Below are positions 38,460 to 48,112 of a DNA stretch of 64,000 nucleotides, one piece after another. The stretch's first letter is position 1; each line of letters begins with the position of its first letter. Source of the DNA: Trichomonas vaginalis G3 (Eukaryota; Parabasalia; Trichomonadida; Trichomonadidae); contig NC_067206.1 of NCBI RefSeq assembly GCF_026262505.1, forward strand, positions 6,786,879-6,850,878. The letters run 5' to 3'. The translations under genes were made by a program, and so were the position numbers. The notes below the pieces were generated by a model. The model worked only from the letters and a program-made list of their open reading frames with translations, searched no databases and was not told the origin of the DNA.

Positions 38460-39395
38460 GTTTTTGACAGATGTTTTATTGTGACTTCTTCGTAAAGACT
38501 TTGTTGAGATTTCTTCGTAAATGAGTGTAAATGACCCAAAAATATATTTAGGGTAGAAGGGTATATCTAACCTCTTTTCTAACCTCTTTTCTACCCTCTT
38601 GAATTTTCATGAATTTCTTCGTAAATGTTTTGTCAAGACTTCTTCGTAAAGACTTTGTTGAGACTTCTTCGTAAAGACTTTGTTGAGACTTCTTCGTAAA
38701 TGACCCAAAAATATATTTTAGGGTAGAAGGGTATATCTAACCTCTTTTCTAACCTCTTTTCTACCCTCTTGAATTTTCATGAATTTCTTCGTAAAGACTT
38801 TGTTAAGACTTCTTCGTAAAGACTTTGTTGAGACTTCTTCGTAAAGACTTTGTTGAGACTTCTTCGTAAAGACTTTGTCAAGACTTCATCGTAAAGACTT
38901 TGTTGAGATTTCTTCGTAAATGACCCTAGTAGTATATTTTTGGTGTAAATTTCATGAAAATTCAAGAGGGTAGAAAAGAGGTTAGAAAAGAGGTTAGATA
39001 TACCCTTCTACCCTAAAATATATTTTTGGTGTAAATTTCATGAAAATTCAAGAGGGTAGAAAAGAGGTTAGAAAAGAGGTTAGATATACCCTTCTACCCT
39101 AAAATATATTTTTGGTGTAAATTTCATGAAAATTCAAGAGGGTAGAAAAGAGGTTAGAAAAGAGGTTAGATATACCCTTCTACCCTAAAATATATTTTTG
39201 GTGTAAATTTCATGAAAATTCAAGAGGGTAGAAAAGAGGTTAGAAAAGAGGTTAGATATACCCTTCTACCCTAAAATATATTTTTGGTGTAAATTTCATG
39301 AAAATTCAAGAGGGTAGAAAAGAGGTTAGAAAAGAGGTTAGATATACCCTTCTACCCTAAAATATATTTTTGGTGTAAATTTCATGAAAATTCTG
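38460..39395. repeat. R1-type arrays, head-to-head, at the right end
   Basis: From 38,460 to about 38,935 R1 units run forward, mixed with 29-bp CTTCGTAAAGACTTTGTTGA units. From about 38,936 to 39,395 six 85-bp units run in reverse (AGAGGGTAGAAAAGAGGTTA). The switch makes a large inverted repeat next to the terminal repeat. Confidence 0.9.
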
Positions 39396-39456
39396 AGTAA
39401 AATGACAGATGTTTATATGACACTTTCTCCGGTTTATAGGACCTCTCTCATATTCT

Positions 39457-39530
39457 AAACATCTTCGGGGCTAGAGGGCACGAAGTGCCTGGAAGCCCCA
39501 CTACCTTTTTTTTTTTTTTTTTTTTTTTTT
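39457..39530. repeat. Right terminal inverted repeat
   Basis: 49 bp complementary to the left terminus, followed by 25 T. The target duplication TCTTC comes next. Confidence 0.95.
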
Positions 39531-39686
39531 TCTTCGAGTATTAAATCTACTATAAATGCATTACCTTTTGAATTTGATAAATTTCTAATAAGCTGCAGAT
39601 ATTACAATATTGATCCCTCATATTTCTGTATGTATCCATATCAATGCATAGAAAATGTAAACACAAATATATTTTTAGCTTGCTAA
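39531..39686 (+). pseudogene. Beta-helix-like family copy 2, 3' piece
   Basis: It starts with the second TCTTC and continues the family frame (STINALPFEFDKFL and the terminal YPYQC block), ending at the TAA at 39,684-39,686. It is in the phase expected from the piece at 15,842-15,978, and is nearly identical to copy 1. Confidence 0.85.
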
Positions 39687-39764
39687 ATTCTCTATTTAGG
39701 AATTCCAAAAATAAACATTTATTTGTATTTTATGATCACATAAATTGTTTGATTTCGTTAATCA

Positions 39765-40602
39765 TATCCGCAAAAGTATTAATTTGTGGTACCAAGATGG
39801 GTAATTTCCGGGAATATTTATGCTAATGTAGTTTGCTTTCAAGTTTTAAAACCAAATGGAGCCATTTATGTTAGTAATTCGAATATTTTATTGAATTTCT
39901 GCACTTTTTCGAACTGTAGTTCTAACGACAAAGGTGGATTTGCTAATCAAAAATATAGAGATAGTATTCACCTAAAAATTTGTTGTTTCAACTGTTCTGC
40001 CAAATATGATGGTGCCTATCTATATAATGAGATTTCGAGTGCTAATGATAAGAGAACTATCATGAATTCGTGCTCAATTAGTAATACTTCTTCAGATGAT
40101 GATTCATCTTTTTTTATTTACTATAGTAAAATTCATGTTATTTATATGAACAATTCCTTTAATTATGCTGCTATGAATACATTTTGTGTTGTTAAGCCAG
40201 GTGGGGCAAATATAGCTAATTTTACATTCTGTGATATATATAATGATTCTACTCCTTCCCAAGGATTCTTTTGGAGTAATTCAATGCCATTTGAAATAAA
40301 TTTTTGCGAATTTGTCAAAAACAATCAAAATGATAATAGTTATGAATTAGTATCATTTAACGGGGTCTCAGGAAAAATTAGATCTTCGATATTTTATCAA
40401 AAGTAATATAAAAGTTTATGATTCTTTCTTCAAAAATAATGCTGAAAAGTCTGATACATTGTCAAGTATTGTATATACAATAAATGATTTACCTTTCAAA
40501 TTTGATAAAATTGTTGTAAACTGCAAATATCTCACTAATCCATCTTATTTATGCTTATATCCATTTCGATGTCACAAATTAATCAACATTAATCTCATGT
40601 GA
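39765..40602 (+). pseudogene. Beta-helix-like family copy 3, broken
   Basis: It begins in the block equivalent to SIDVWYQ (SINLWYQD) and keeps SNILLNFC, SIHLKICC and NAEKSDTLSS. The frame changes near 39,800 and 40,395, and no good start codon is present, so it is a pseudogene. It ends LININLM with TGA at 40,600-40,602. Only 118 bp separate it from the convergent Pmp-like gene. This pair is the source or sister of the eroded pair at 9,640-10,724. Confidence 0.75.
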
Positions 40603-40720
40603 CTAAATGTTTATTTGTTCTACAACGCAATATAAAATCAAAAATAGAATTTCTTAAAAGATATAAACAACATGATTTTTACAACAAAGCAAATTAATAT
40701 AAATATATATATACAAAAAA

Positions 40721-42139
40721 TTACATTTCTGGTTCAATGATACGATCACACGTTTCGTAAATTCTCATGCAAAGTATTAAGTTTGCTATGAGGCCAATAA
40801 GTATAAACAACAGTGCAATCACCAACAAAGCAATACCTAAAGCACTCCAATGTATTCTTCTAGGCGTAGCAGAAGCTGTTGGATAAGCAGTTTCTGTTGG
40901 TTGCGGAGAAAACTCTGCTGAAGGAGTAAACATTGATGTTGGAGGGAAAGGAGATCTTGTTGGAGAGAGCGATCTCGTTGGAACTGGAGATGGCTCCATA
41001 GTTCTGAAAACAGTTGGATAAGCAGTTGACATTGCCGTTGAGAATGGTGTGTTGAATGGCGTTTCCTGATTCGTTGGATGCAATGTTGGAGAACTAGCAG
41101 GAGTTGTGTAAGGCGTTTCAAATGGTGTCGTAAAATGAGGAGTTTCAAATGGAGTGATTGCATTTGTAGTGTGTGCTGTGCTAAAAGGTGTTTCAAAAGC
41201 AGTTGTAAATGGAGTGGTAACAACTGTCTCATATGGTGTTTCAAAAGCAGTTGACCAAGCAGTTTGGAATGGAGTTTCGAATGCAGTTCTGTAAGGTGAG
41301 TATGTAGCTGATGGTTCTTTGATGATTTTCTTAGTTTCACCATCAGAGAGAGTATAAATATCATAACTACTCTTTGAAATGTTAATATTGCTCGTCTTAT
41401 CTTCTGAATACAAATAAATTGTTTCAATTGCGATGCTATCACCATTAACATAGCACGATTGAGGATTAGTTGTTGCAGTACAATTCTTAAACATCAGATA
41501 AATGAGAGCTGTCTGTCCTTGAAAGTATCTAACATAACAGCCACCTGCTGTATTTCCTGCATTCGAATCTTGAAAGATAATACGTCTGAGTCTAAGGTTG
41601 GATTGGACTGCATCTGCCGTATAATAGAGGCAGCCTCCGGTGCCCCCGGCCGAACAAGATGTAAATATTACTGAATCAACAACAAATTTTGCAGCTTCTT
41701 GAACGCACAGGCCTCCGCCATTGCCCGTAACTACGCAGTTTGAAATATTACTTGTGAAAATTTTAGTATTCCAGCTATATGAAAAGATAGCGGCACCGCT
41801 ACCTGAGAATGTTATACCGCTGAATGTGCACAAAACGCATTTGAACTCAGCATCAAGTACAGATCTTGAATTAAAGTTTGTATTCCAAATCGCATTATCG
41901 GCAGCTTTATCTAAATAGATTACGGAATCTGTAAAACGGTTAAAATATGACTTTTTAAATGATATCGTATTTCCAGGATTTGATTGTAAGAATTTGTTTG
42001 CAAAATTTGATATCTTGCAGTCAGAGATTTTCAGCCTAGGATGAGAAAAGGCTGATGGGCGCATTAGAAATGGACTCCTTTCTATATATGTACTCATCAT
42101 AAGCCCAGTTAGAGTCGTATTAGCCCTGGGCTTACTCAT
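40721..42139 (-). CDS. Pmp-like surface protein with Thr/Pro stalk
   Basis: This is a complete 472-residue frame. Residues about 60-250 carry repeats with GGG/GGC turns (GNGGGLCVQ, GTGGCLYY, TAGGCYVR), as in trichomonad proteins related to chlamydial polymorphic membrane proteins, which form right-handed beta-helices. Residues about 280-425 are a Thr/Pro stalk with repeated TAFETPF units that could be O-glycosylated. A membrane span follows (SALGIALLVIALLFILIG, about 432-452), then a 20-residue tail. The N-terminus MSKPRAN lacks a signal peptide, so the true 5' end may be missing or upstream. Likely role: exposed surface protein, perhaps in adhesion. Confidence 0.75.
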   Translation of the reverse strand: MSKPRANTTLTGLMMSTYIERSPFLMRPSAFSHPRLKISDCKISNFANKFLQSNPGNTISFKKSYFNRFTDSVIYLDKAADNAIWNTNFNSRSVLDAEFKCVLCTFSGITFSGSGAAIFSYSWNTKIFTSNISNCVVTGNGGGLCVQEAAKFVVDSVIFTSCSAGGTGGCLYYTADAVQSNLRLRRIIFQDSNAGNTAGGCYVRYFQGQTALIYLMFKNCTATTNPQSCYVNGDSIAIETIYLYSEDKTSNINISKSSYDIYTLSDGETKKIIKEPSATYSPYRTAFETPFQTAWSTAFETPYETVVTTPFTTAFETPFSTAHTTNAITPFETPHFTTPFETPYTTPASSPTLHPTNQETPFNTPFSTAMSTAYPTVFRTMEPSPVPTRSLSPTRSPFPPTSMFTPSAEFSPQPTETAYPTASATPRRIHWSALGIALLVIALLFILIGLIANLILCMRIYETCDRIIEPEM

Positions 42140-42858
42140 TTTCTGTAAATTTAAAACGGCAACGAAAATTTTATAACAGGATTTTCACGAGCAAAAGAAA
42201 GTGATTGCAATTTCAACATATACAGTGATATTGAGAAATTTTCTTCGGCTGAAAAAGCTCTAAATTTAACCATTATTGATTTGGATTTTAAAAATCTGTT
42301 TGTAACATGCAAGAACTAGAAAATTATCTTTAATAACTTATAAAATTTAATTATGCATGAGTTGAAGTAGAGACAGTCATAGATTGAACTCAAGGTTATT
42401 TGCAAATAGGTATTAAGTGATATCCTGATAACCATTGTATGGATATTACAAATACTACTACTATCCTTTAACTTAAAGCTATATAATACTATAAATGAGG
42501 AAATTCCATTGTAATCATAAATTATTATGTTTCATAGAGTAATATATATATGCTCAATGAATGTATTTTAGTGAATATTAAAATAAATCATTATTAATAA
42601 GGTCTATAATACTATAAATACGGAAAATTCGTTTAAAAATGATTCTTAATTTGATTTTTAATTCAATATCTATATGTTAATGTCCATTTTTTAGATAGGC
42701 CATTTAAGAGTTTCAATATTGAATCATTTAAAAAGATATTAAAGGAAAATTTTATTTAATAAAATTAGAAAGACAAATAGTATATCAAAAACATTAAATT
42801 TATGAAGTTTGCTGATATAATTTATTTATAATAAAGCATAAAAGATAGTTAATTTAAT
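42140..42858. other. Intergenic, with a possible surface-gene remnant
   Basis: On the plus strand about 42,159-42,320 is open for some 53 codons (SDCNFNIYSDIEKFSSAEKA, continuing) and could be a fragment of a beta-helix surface gene. It has no start codon or extension. The rest is AT-rich and empty. Confidence 0.35.
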
Positions 42859-44076
42859 TTATAAAGAATATAATTTGTAGCATTTCTCGATATCTTCCTT
42901 TGTAACAGCTGTTCTCTTCTCCTGGATGTGTTTGATAAAGTTTGCAAGTACTTCACCGCATTTCTTCTTTAATTCGCCTGAAAGCATTCTTTCTTCTCCT
43001 TCTGGGAGAACTCCTGGTCCGTAATGCTTAACAATGCGTTCGTATTCAGCGTCGTCCTCTAAGAAGATCTTTAAGTAGTAAGTTGGGATATCAACTGCAA
43101 GATTTGCTCCTTTTTCTTTATGCTCTTGGATTGTATCCTTACCGCCGGAGAAGGCAAACTTGTTGATCTTGGTTGCAATCTCTTTTGGTGTATTCTTGAT
43201 GTAAATTGACATGTAATCGCGAATTGAGTTCTTTTGTTTGCCGCCCTTTTGGTTTTGGTCGTTTGGTGAAGCGCCGAGAGCGAACTTGGCAAGCTTTGGC
43301 ATCTTTTGGCCCGACTGTGGAGCTGGAACGAAGCCTCCGAAGATTGCGTATGGTTTTTCAGCGGAAATCTTGTCGCAGAGTGAGCATGCGAAGTGGAAAA
43401 GCTTCTCTTGTGAGGCACGGAGTAACATTAAGCACTTAAGGTCCTTCTTTCCTGGGAAAATCTTCTCGACATATGCTGGAATGGCGCAGGTAGCTTCTTG
43501 GAAGACGGCATCTATTGTACCGACATTGACGTTGTCGTCTGTGAAGAAATTGTGGAAAAATTCGCCAAGTGGGCACTTTCTCTGGAGATCACAAAGCATG
43601 ACGTAATTTAAGGCGACAGCAGATGTATTTGTAAGGACAATTGTCTTCTCCTTGTTGAATTCGAAGGCAAGGATGTCCCTGATTGTCTCTTCTGTCCACT
43701 TCTTTGCTGCATCGTACTTAATGTTGTCAGTTTCACGTGTGTAGGCCTTGTAATCGTTAACGTGGATGAAAAGATAGCAGTTTAATGCTGTTTGAAGGAA
43801 TTTGGCAAAGTTAAGGAACAATGCATGACGAAGTGTTGTCAAGCGATCGGATGGAGAGATTGGAAGATAGATGTAAAGTGGCTTTCCTGATGTGGCATGC
43901 TCAATGGCAGCGTCAAATCCGATGTGACCATTGAAGATGTGGCGCTTTAATGCAGCAATTGGTTGTGTTTTTGTTAATTCGGTGAATTTAGCAACAAGTT
44001 CGTCTGTGATTGGCAATGCACCGTATGATTCTGGTTTTGGAATGATTGATTCGATTTCTACAGCTGGTGATTCCAT
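42859..44076 (-). CDS. Tryptophanyl-tRNA synthetase-like protein lacking catalytic motifs
   Basis: 405 residues aligning along their length with eukaryotic cytosolic tryptophanyl-tRNA synthetase. The C-terminal half is well conserved (KINKFAFSGGKDTIQEHK, then IFLEDD, LSGELKKKC). The signature motifs are not: the segment where GRGPSS with HxGH should sit reads LPISPSDRLTTLRHAL (71-86). The KMSAS region reads QKMPKL (257-262), followed by an insertion of roughly 20-25 residues. It should therefore not activate tryptophan in the usual way. The frame is complete, the coding sequence is less AT-rich than its surroundings, and it ends in TAAA, so it looks like a maintained gene. A regulatory or binding role is inferred. 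Confidence 0.8.
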   Translation of the reverse strand: MESPAVEIESIIPKPESYGALPITDELVAKFTELTKTQPIAALKRHIFNGHIGFDAAIEHATSGKPLYIYLPISPSDRLTTLRHALFLNFAKFLQTALNCYLFIHVNDYKAYTRETDNIKYDAAKKWTEETIRDILAFEFNKEKTIVLTNTSAVALNYVMLCDLQRKCPLGEFFHNFFTDDNVNVGTIDAVFQEATCAIPAYVEKIFPGKKDLKCLMLLRASQEKLFHFACSLCDKISAEKPYAIFGGFVPAPQSGQKMPKLAKFALGASPNDQNQKGGKQKNSIRDYMSIYIKNTPKEIATKINKFAFSGGKDTIQEHKEKGANLAVDIPTYYLKIFLEDDAEYERIVKHYGPGVLPEGEERMLSGELKKKCGEVLANFIKHIQEKRTAVTKEDIEKCYKLYSL

Positions 44077-44249
44077 GCTTTTGATATATAACCAAATACG
44101 ATTATTTTCGATTCAATATTCGTGATTTTTGGCCACTCATTAAGAAAATGAAAGAATATAGTAATTGGAGCAAATTATGATGGCAAAGTTTTCTTCTCAA
44201 AAAAAGTTCAAAAATTTTGAAAAAAAAATTCATGAATAGTTTTTTTTAC

Positions 44250-44471
44250 AGTTTTGTATATTAATGAAAAATGTCTTCTAAATCATTCCTATTTTCTGCA
44301 CTTTGAAGGGAAGTTTTTCCATCTTCATTGATTCTATTCACAGCTATGAGAAAATAAACGATCATGTTCAATCTTTATATTCTAGTTTCCAATTAATATC
44401 TTCTGAATTGATATCTGCACCATAATGAATAAGCAATTCTAAATTAACTTTTATTAAATTATAGTATTGTT
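44250..44471 (-). pseudogene. Ankyrin-repeat fragment
   Basis: The minus strand shows ELLIHYGADINSED, the hairpin of an ankyrin repeat, in a short damaged stretch behind the beta-helix-like copy. The remaining spacer, 44,077-44,249, is empty. Confidence 0.55.
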
Positions 44472-45424
44472 CTATGACTGTTTTGTCATTGACAATAGAT
44501 TCAATTTTGTAAGCCCTGAACATTGATGAGGATATATGCATAAACGCGAAGGGAAATTATAATGATTACAGTGAATTTTATACTTATCAAAATGATAGGG
44601 CAAGTATTGAATTGTAGAAACAATACTATCATTGGAATTGACTTTTTCATCATTAGATTTCATATGGCAATCATATACTTTTATATTGCCATTATAAAAT
44701 AGCTTGTAACAATCATTAAATGAGAATATAGATGATTGAATTTTTCCTGATCCATAATTATTAATTACAAGAGCTCCTTCATTGTCATATTGGCTATTTT
44801 TTAAGAATTGACATAAAACTATCTCAAAAAATACGCCATAACTCCAAAATATCCCTTGTCCTGGAGCAGAATTATTATATATATCACAAAAAGTAGTATT
44901 TGCAACGTTTTGTTCTCCAGGTCGAATGACACAGAACGGATTATATCCTGCGTAATTATACGAACTGTTTATGTCTTTCATTTCTATTTTACTTTTTTCA
45001 ATCCATAAAGAGGTATCACTTTCTGCTTTCGTTTCACTAATTGAGCAATCAAACAAGTAATTTCTCTTTCCTTTCTCGTCAGATAACTGATTATAGAGGT
45101 AGGCACCATCATCTCCTGTGGAACAGTTGATGCAGCAAATTTTTTGGTGAATACTTTCTCCATTGAAATGACCTACACAACCTCCAAGTGTATTTGAGCT
45201 ACAATTCGAAAAAGAACAAAAATTTAATAAAATATTTGAGTCTCTCATAGATATGACTCCATTTTGCTTTAATCCAGAGAAATGGACTTCATCAGCAAAT
45301 AAATTTCCAGACTTCGTCCATTCTGAATTCTTAGTAATGTTCTGAGGAATTGCTTCATTTCCATAGTATTGGTACCATACTTCAATACTCTTATGAATAC
45401 AAGTTAAGAGTTTTATAGATGTAA
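44472..45424 (-). CDS. Beta-helix-like family copy 4
   Basis: The frame is open from about 45,445, contains HKSIEVWYQYYG, then FCSFSNCSSN, SIHQKICC, NYAGYNPFCVIRPGEQN and YPHQC. The first in-frame ATG (45,248, MRDSNILL) is well inside the conserved region. Where copy 5 starts with ATG this copy reads ACATCT, so either the start codon was lost or a shortened protein is made. The C-terminus ends LLSMTKQS. Likely a recent pseudogene, otherwise intact. Confidence 0.65.
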
Positions 45425-45445
45425 AATTTCAATCATTACAAAAAA

Positions 45446-46110
45446 TTGACTATTTTATCAGAATTGTTTGAAAAAAAATGGCCGTATACTTTTTTTATAT
45501 TTTTGCTGTGTGTTACATCCGTCTGTTACTTTTATTCTATAAATTTGTTTCATATTTTCATGTATCCATAATTTTGAAAGAATTTCAATCACAAATAGAT
45601 CGATGGGAAATTTGAAGAAGGAAAACTATCGTTCAAATAATATAACACTATTCTGTAGATTTAAAATATAATAGATTTCTTTTATTTTTGATAAAATTGA
45701 ATTTTCAAATTTTTGGACTAATCAGAGAGGGAAAAAAATCAGTGGGTAAAAATAAACTTTTTAATAATATTCATATTAATTTCAGGATTTCTTGTTTAAT
45801 TTTTTTTTCGCATGCCGAGTAGATACTTATTATGCAGCATGTAGAGATGCAATTTATCTGGAAATAATTCAACTTTGCTGTTTTTTCATAACTAAACACA
45901 ATTGACAATTTTATAAGTTTTATACTTTTCAAGAAACAAACTATTATTTGAACTGCCATTAGGGTGTTGAAAGAGTATTTTGGAATATCATATATTCATT
46001 ATACCCTGCAATATAAAGAGCAGATGTTCCATCTATATCATTTATAATGTTATATATATTATCACATTGATACAATTTATAAAATGTTCCGCATTACTTT
46101 AATTTGAAAT
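45446..46110. other. Intergenic, with an ankyrin-like trace
   Basis: AT-rich spacer. At about 45,985-46,060 the minus strand reads DIDGTSALYIAGYNEY, the core of an ankyrin repeat, so remnants of ankyrin genes border the family copies on this side. Nothing else is seen. Confidence 0.4.
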
Positions 46111-47034
46111 TTATAATAGAAGAAGCATAAAAATAATCCTACTTCTATATTGATACAAGCAAACAATCGATAGGTTTTCCATGTGTCCACATTTGATAAT
46201 AAATTTGATAAAATTAAAAGGTAGTACTTTAACAGTTGAAATGAAACTTTCAGATAAATCATCTTCTTCAATATTATTTTTCAAATAACAATCATAAGCT
46301 TTCAAATCACTATCAGAAATAATTAAGTAACACTTATTATATAAAAATATTGAAGATCTGATTTCACCTGTTCCGGAATAATAATAGATCAGACCATGTT
46401 GGTTACTGAATTGATGATTTTGGACGAACTGGCACTTCTTTATCTCAAAGTTCGCCCCAAAAGACCAAAATATTGCTTGAGATGGACTACTATTATTATA
46501 TATTCTACAGAAGGTGATATTTGCATCGTTTTCTTTGCCTGGCTGAACAACACAAAAAGCATTCATATCAGCATAGTTATGAGAATTATTCATAGCATTT
46601 ATATCGATTTTACTATGTTCAAGCCAAAAAGATGAGTCACTCAATGCTTGTGTTTCACAAATAGTACAATCATACATAAAATTTCTTTTGTCTTTCTCAT
46701 CATATAGGGAATTGTATAGATAGGCGCCATCATCTTCTGTGCAACAATCTAGACAGCATATCTTAAGGTGGATACTCTCTCCATTAGTATGCGAAACACA
46801 TCCACCATAAGCAGTTGAGCTACAATTTGCAAAAGAACAAAAATTTATTAAAACATTTGATTCACTAACAGATATGGCTCCATTTGGCTTTAATCCTTGA
46901 AAATGAACTTCATCTGCAAAAATATTTCCAGATTTTGTCCATTCGGCATTCTTAGTAATGTTTTTGGGTCTTTTGCTAAAGTATTGGTACCATACATCAA
47001 TACTCCGATGAACGCCAGTTAAGGATTTAATCAT
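46111..47034 (-). CDS. Beta-helix-like family copy 5
   Basis: Complete 307-residue frame from ATG (MIKSLTGVHRSIDVWYQYF). It has the family blocks: FCSFANCSS, GESIHLKICCLDC, a NYADMNAFCVVQPGKEN block, and a C-terminal region that ends in a run of Leu instead of YPYQC. The stop reads TAAA. Compared with copy 1 it has diverged along its whole length but keeps the Cys pattern, consistent with a maintained extracellular or secreted-type fold. There is no clear signal peptide. Function unknown. Confidence 0.75.
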   Translation of the reverse strand: MIKSLTGVHRSIDVWYQYFSKRPKNITKNAEWTKSGNIFADEVHFQGLKPNGAISVSESNVLINFCSFANCSSTAYGGCVSHTNGESIHLKICCLDCCTEDDGAYLYNSLYDEKDKRNFMYDCTICETQALSDSSFWLEHSKIDINAMNNSHNYADMNAFCVVQPGKENDANITFCRIYNNSSPSQAIFWSFGANFEIKKCQFVQNHQFSNQHGLIYYYSGTGEIRSSIFLYNKCYLIISDSDLKAYDCYLKNNIEEDDLSESFISTVKVLPFNFIKFIIKCGHMENLSIVCLYQYRSRIIFMLLLL

Positions 47035-47124
47035 TATGTTTTATAACAAAAAGAATTCACAGAACATCAATAAAAATATTTTTGTCACTTTTTTTAAAAG
47101 TACGTTTTAAATTTTTCAAATTCG

Positions 47125-47817
47125 ATGCTTACAGCAGCGATTGTCAAAATTCACTCAGGAAACTATGATACTACAACTGTTTATAATTTAAAGCTTGCTA
47201 ACCTTGGCCTTACAGATGTCTCAAAACTCGGAGATCTTTGCCCAGATCTGATTCGTCTAGATTTAACCGGAAACAAGCTTGCAAGTCTTGCTGGAACAGA
47301 AAACTTATCAAAACTTGAAGAATTAGTCTTAGATAATACATCTGTACCACTCACAGGCATTGGAAAAATCACAAGTCTTCAAAAGCTTTCATTAAGAGAT
47401 TGCGGACTTTCCCAACTAAATGCTATTAAACCAGAAGAGTTCTCTAAACTTGTAAATCTTCGTTATCTTGACCTTAGACAAAACGCTATTGCTCAGCAAT
47501 CAACACTCCCACAATACATTCGCCAAATGTTACCATCTGTTAGACAATTAAATGGTGACTTCTTATTATTCCCGAAGTTTGATAATAGCGCAATTCAAAA
47601 ACCTCCAACAGTCAGCTTCGCAGGACCAGATTCTACAGTTAATTTTGATGATGTTGAACAGCGCTTAAACAAGCAAATGGATGAAGTTGCTGCCTCTATC
47701 AAAGATTGCCAACAAAGACTTTCTGAGGCCGAAGTTCTTGTACACAGACGTCTGAAGGAAGTTAAGGATTATGCTGAACAAATCATAGCCGATGATGGCT
47801 CGAAATCTGCCAAATAA
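47125..47817 (+). CDS. Leucine-rich-repeat protein with coiled-coil tail
   Basis: 230 residues. About five SDS22-type leucine-rich repeats lie at about 20-125 (LIRLDLTGNKLASL, KLEELVLDNT, SLQKLSLRDCGLSQL, NLRYLDLRQNAI), followed by an LRR-cap-like segment (LPSVRQLNGDFL) and a C-terminal coiled coil from about 170. The architecture matches small cytosolic or cytoskeletal/axonemal LRR adaptors. The stop is TAAA. It is divergent from family copy 5 across 90 bp. Confidence 0.8.
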   Translation: MLTAAIVKIHSGNYDTTTVYNLKLANLGLTDVSKLGDLCPDLIRLDLTGNKLASLAGTENLSKLEELVLDNTSVPLTGIGKITSLQKLSLRDCGLSQLNAIKPEEFSKLVNLRYLDLRQNAIAQQSTLPQYIRQMLPSVRQLNGDFLLFPKFDNSAIQKPPTVSFAGPDSTVNFDDVEQRLNKQMDEVAASIKDCQQRLSEAEVLVHRRLKEVKDYAEQIIADDGSKSAK

Positions 47818-48112
47818 AGTGTTTATTTTGATAATATTTTATTTACTATTTATTTCATCATTGTTGCTAAAGAAGGATGTTTCAATACAGATAAACTTTA
47901 GCATAAGTAGATCAGAATTAGCATTTATTTGACGATTTGTTTTATTTTGAATTCAATAAATGAATAAATGAAAGATAGACCAGATTCAATTGATAAACTG
48001 CGTAATTTACACAGATTTATTAAATAGAAATTAAAAAATTCCATAAAATAGAATAAATTTTTATGAATTCTAAAGAAATTATAAGAATAATATTGTCTAT
48101 TTTTCATACAGT

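Larger units (their letters stand above)
15979..39530. mobile_element. Polinton / Polinton-like virus element, 23.6 kb, fossil
   Basis: The element is 23,552 bp long with terminal inverted repeats of 74-80 bp and a 5-bp target duplication TCTTC (15,974-15,978 and 39,531-39,535). The poly-A/T ends leave the exact duplication length open by a base or so. It carries an rve integrase, A32/FtsK-like ATPase, capsid genes, a Dam-type methyltransferase, a tail-fibre-like gene, KilA-N genes, an HNH-like gene, an SF3 helicase and a 1,072-residue coiled-coil protein. No protein-primed polymerase B and no adenain-like protease was recognised. It is broken: roughly six or more of some two dozen genes no longer have one continuous frame. 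The near-identical ends and many open genes suggest a fairly young insertion. Confidence 0.93.

Noticed and set aside
42859-43606. Plus-strand frames within the synthetase-like gene
   Set aside because: Shadows of a less AT-rich coding region; the minus frame has clear family similarity.
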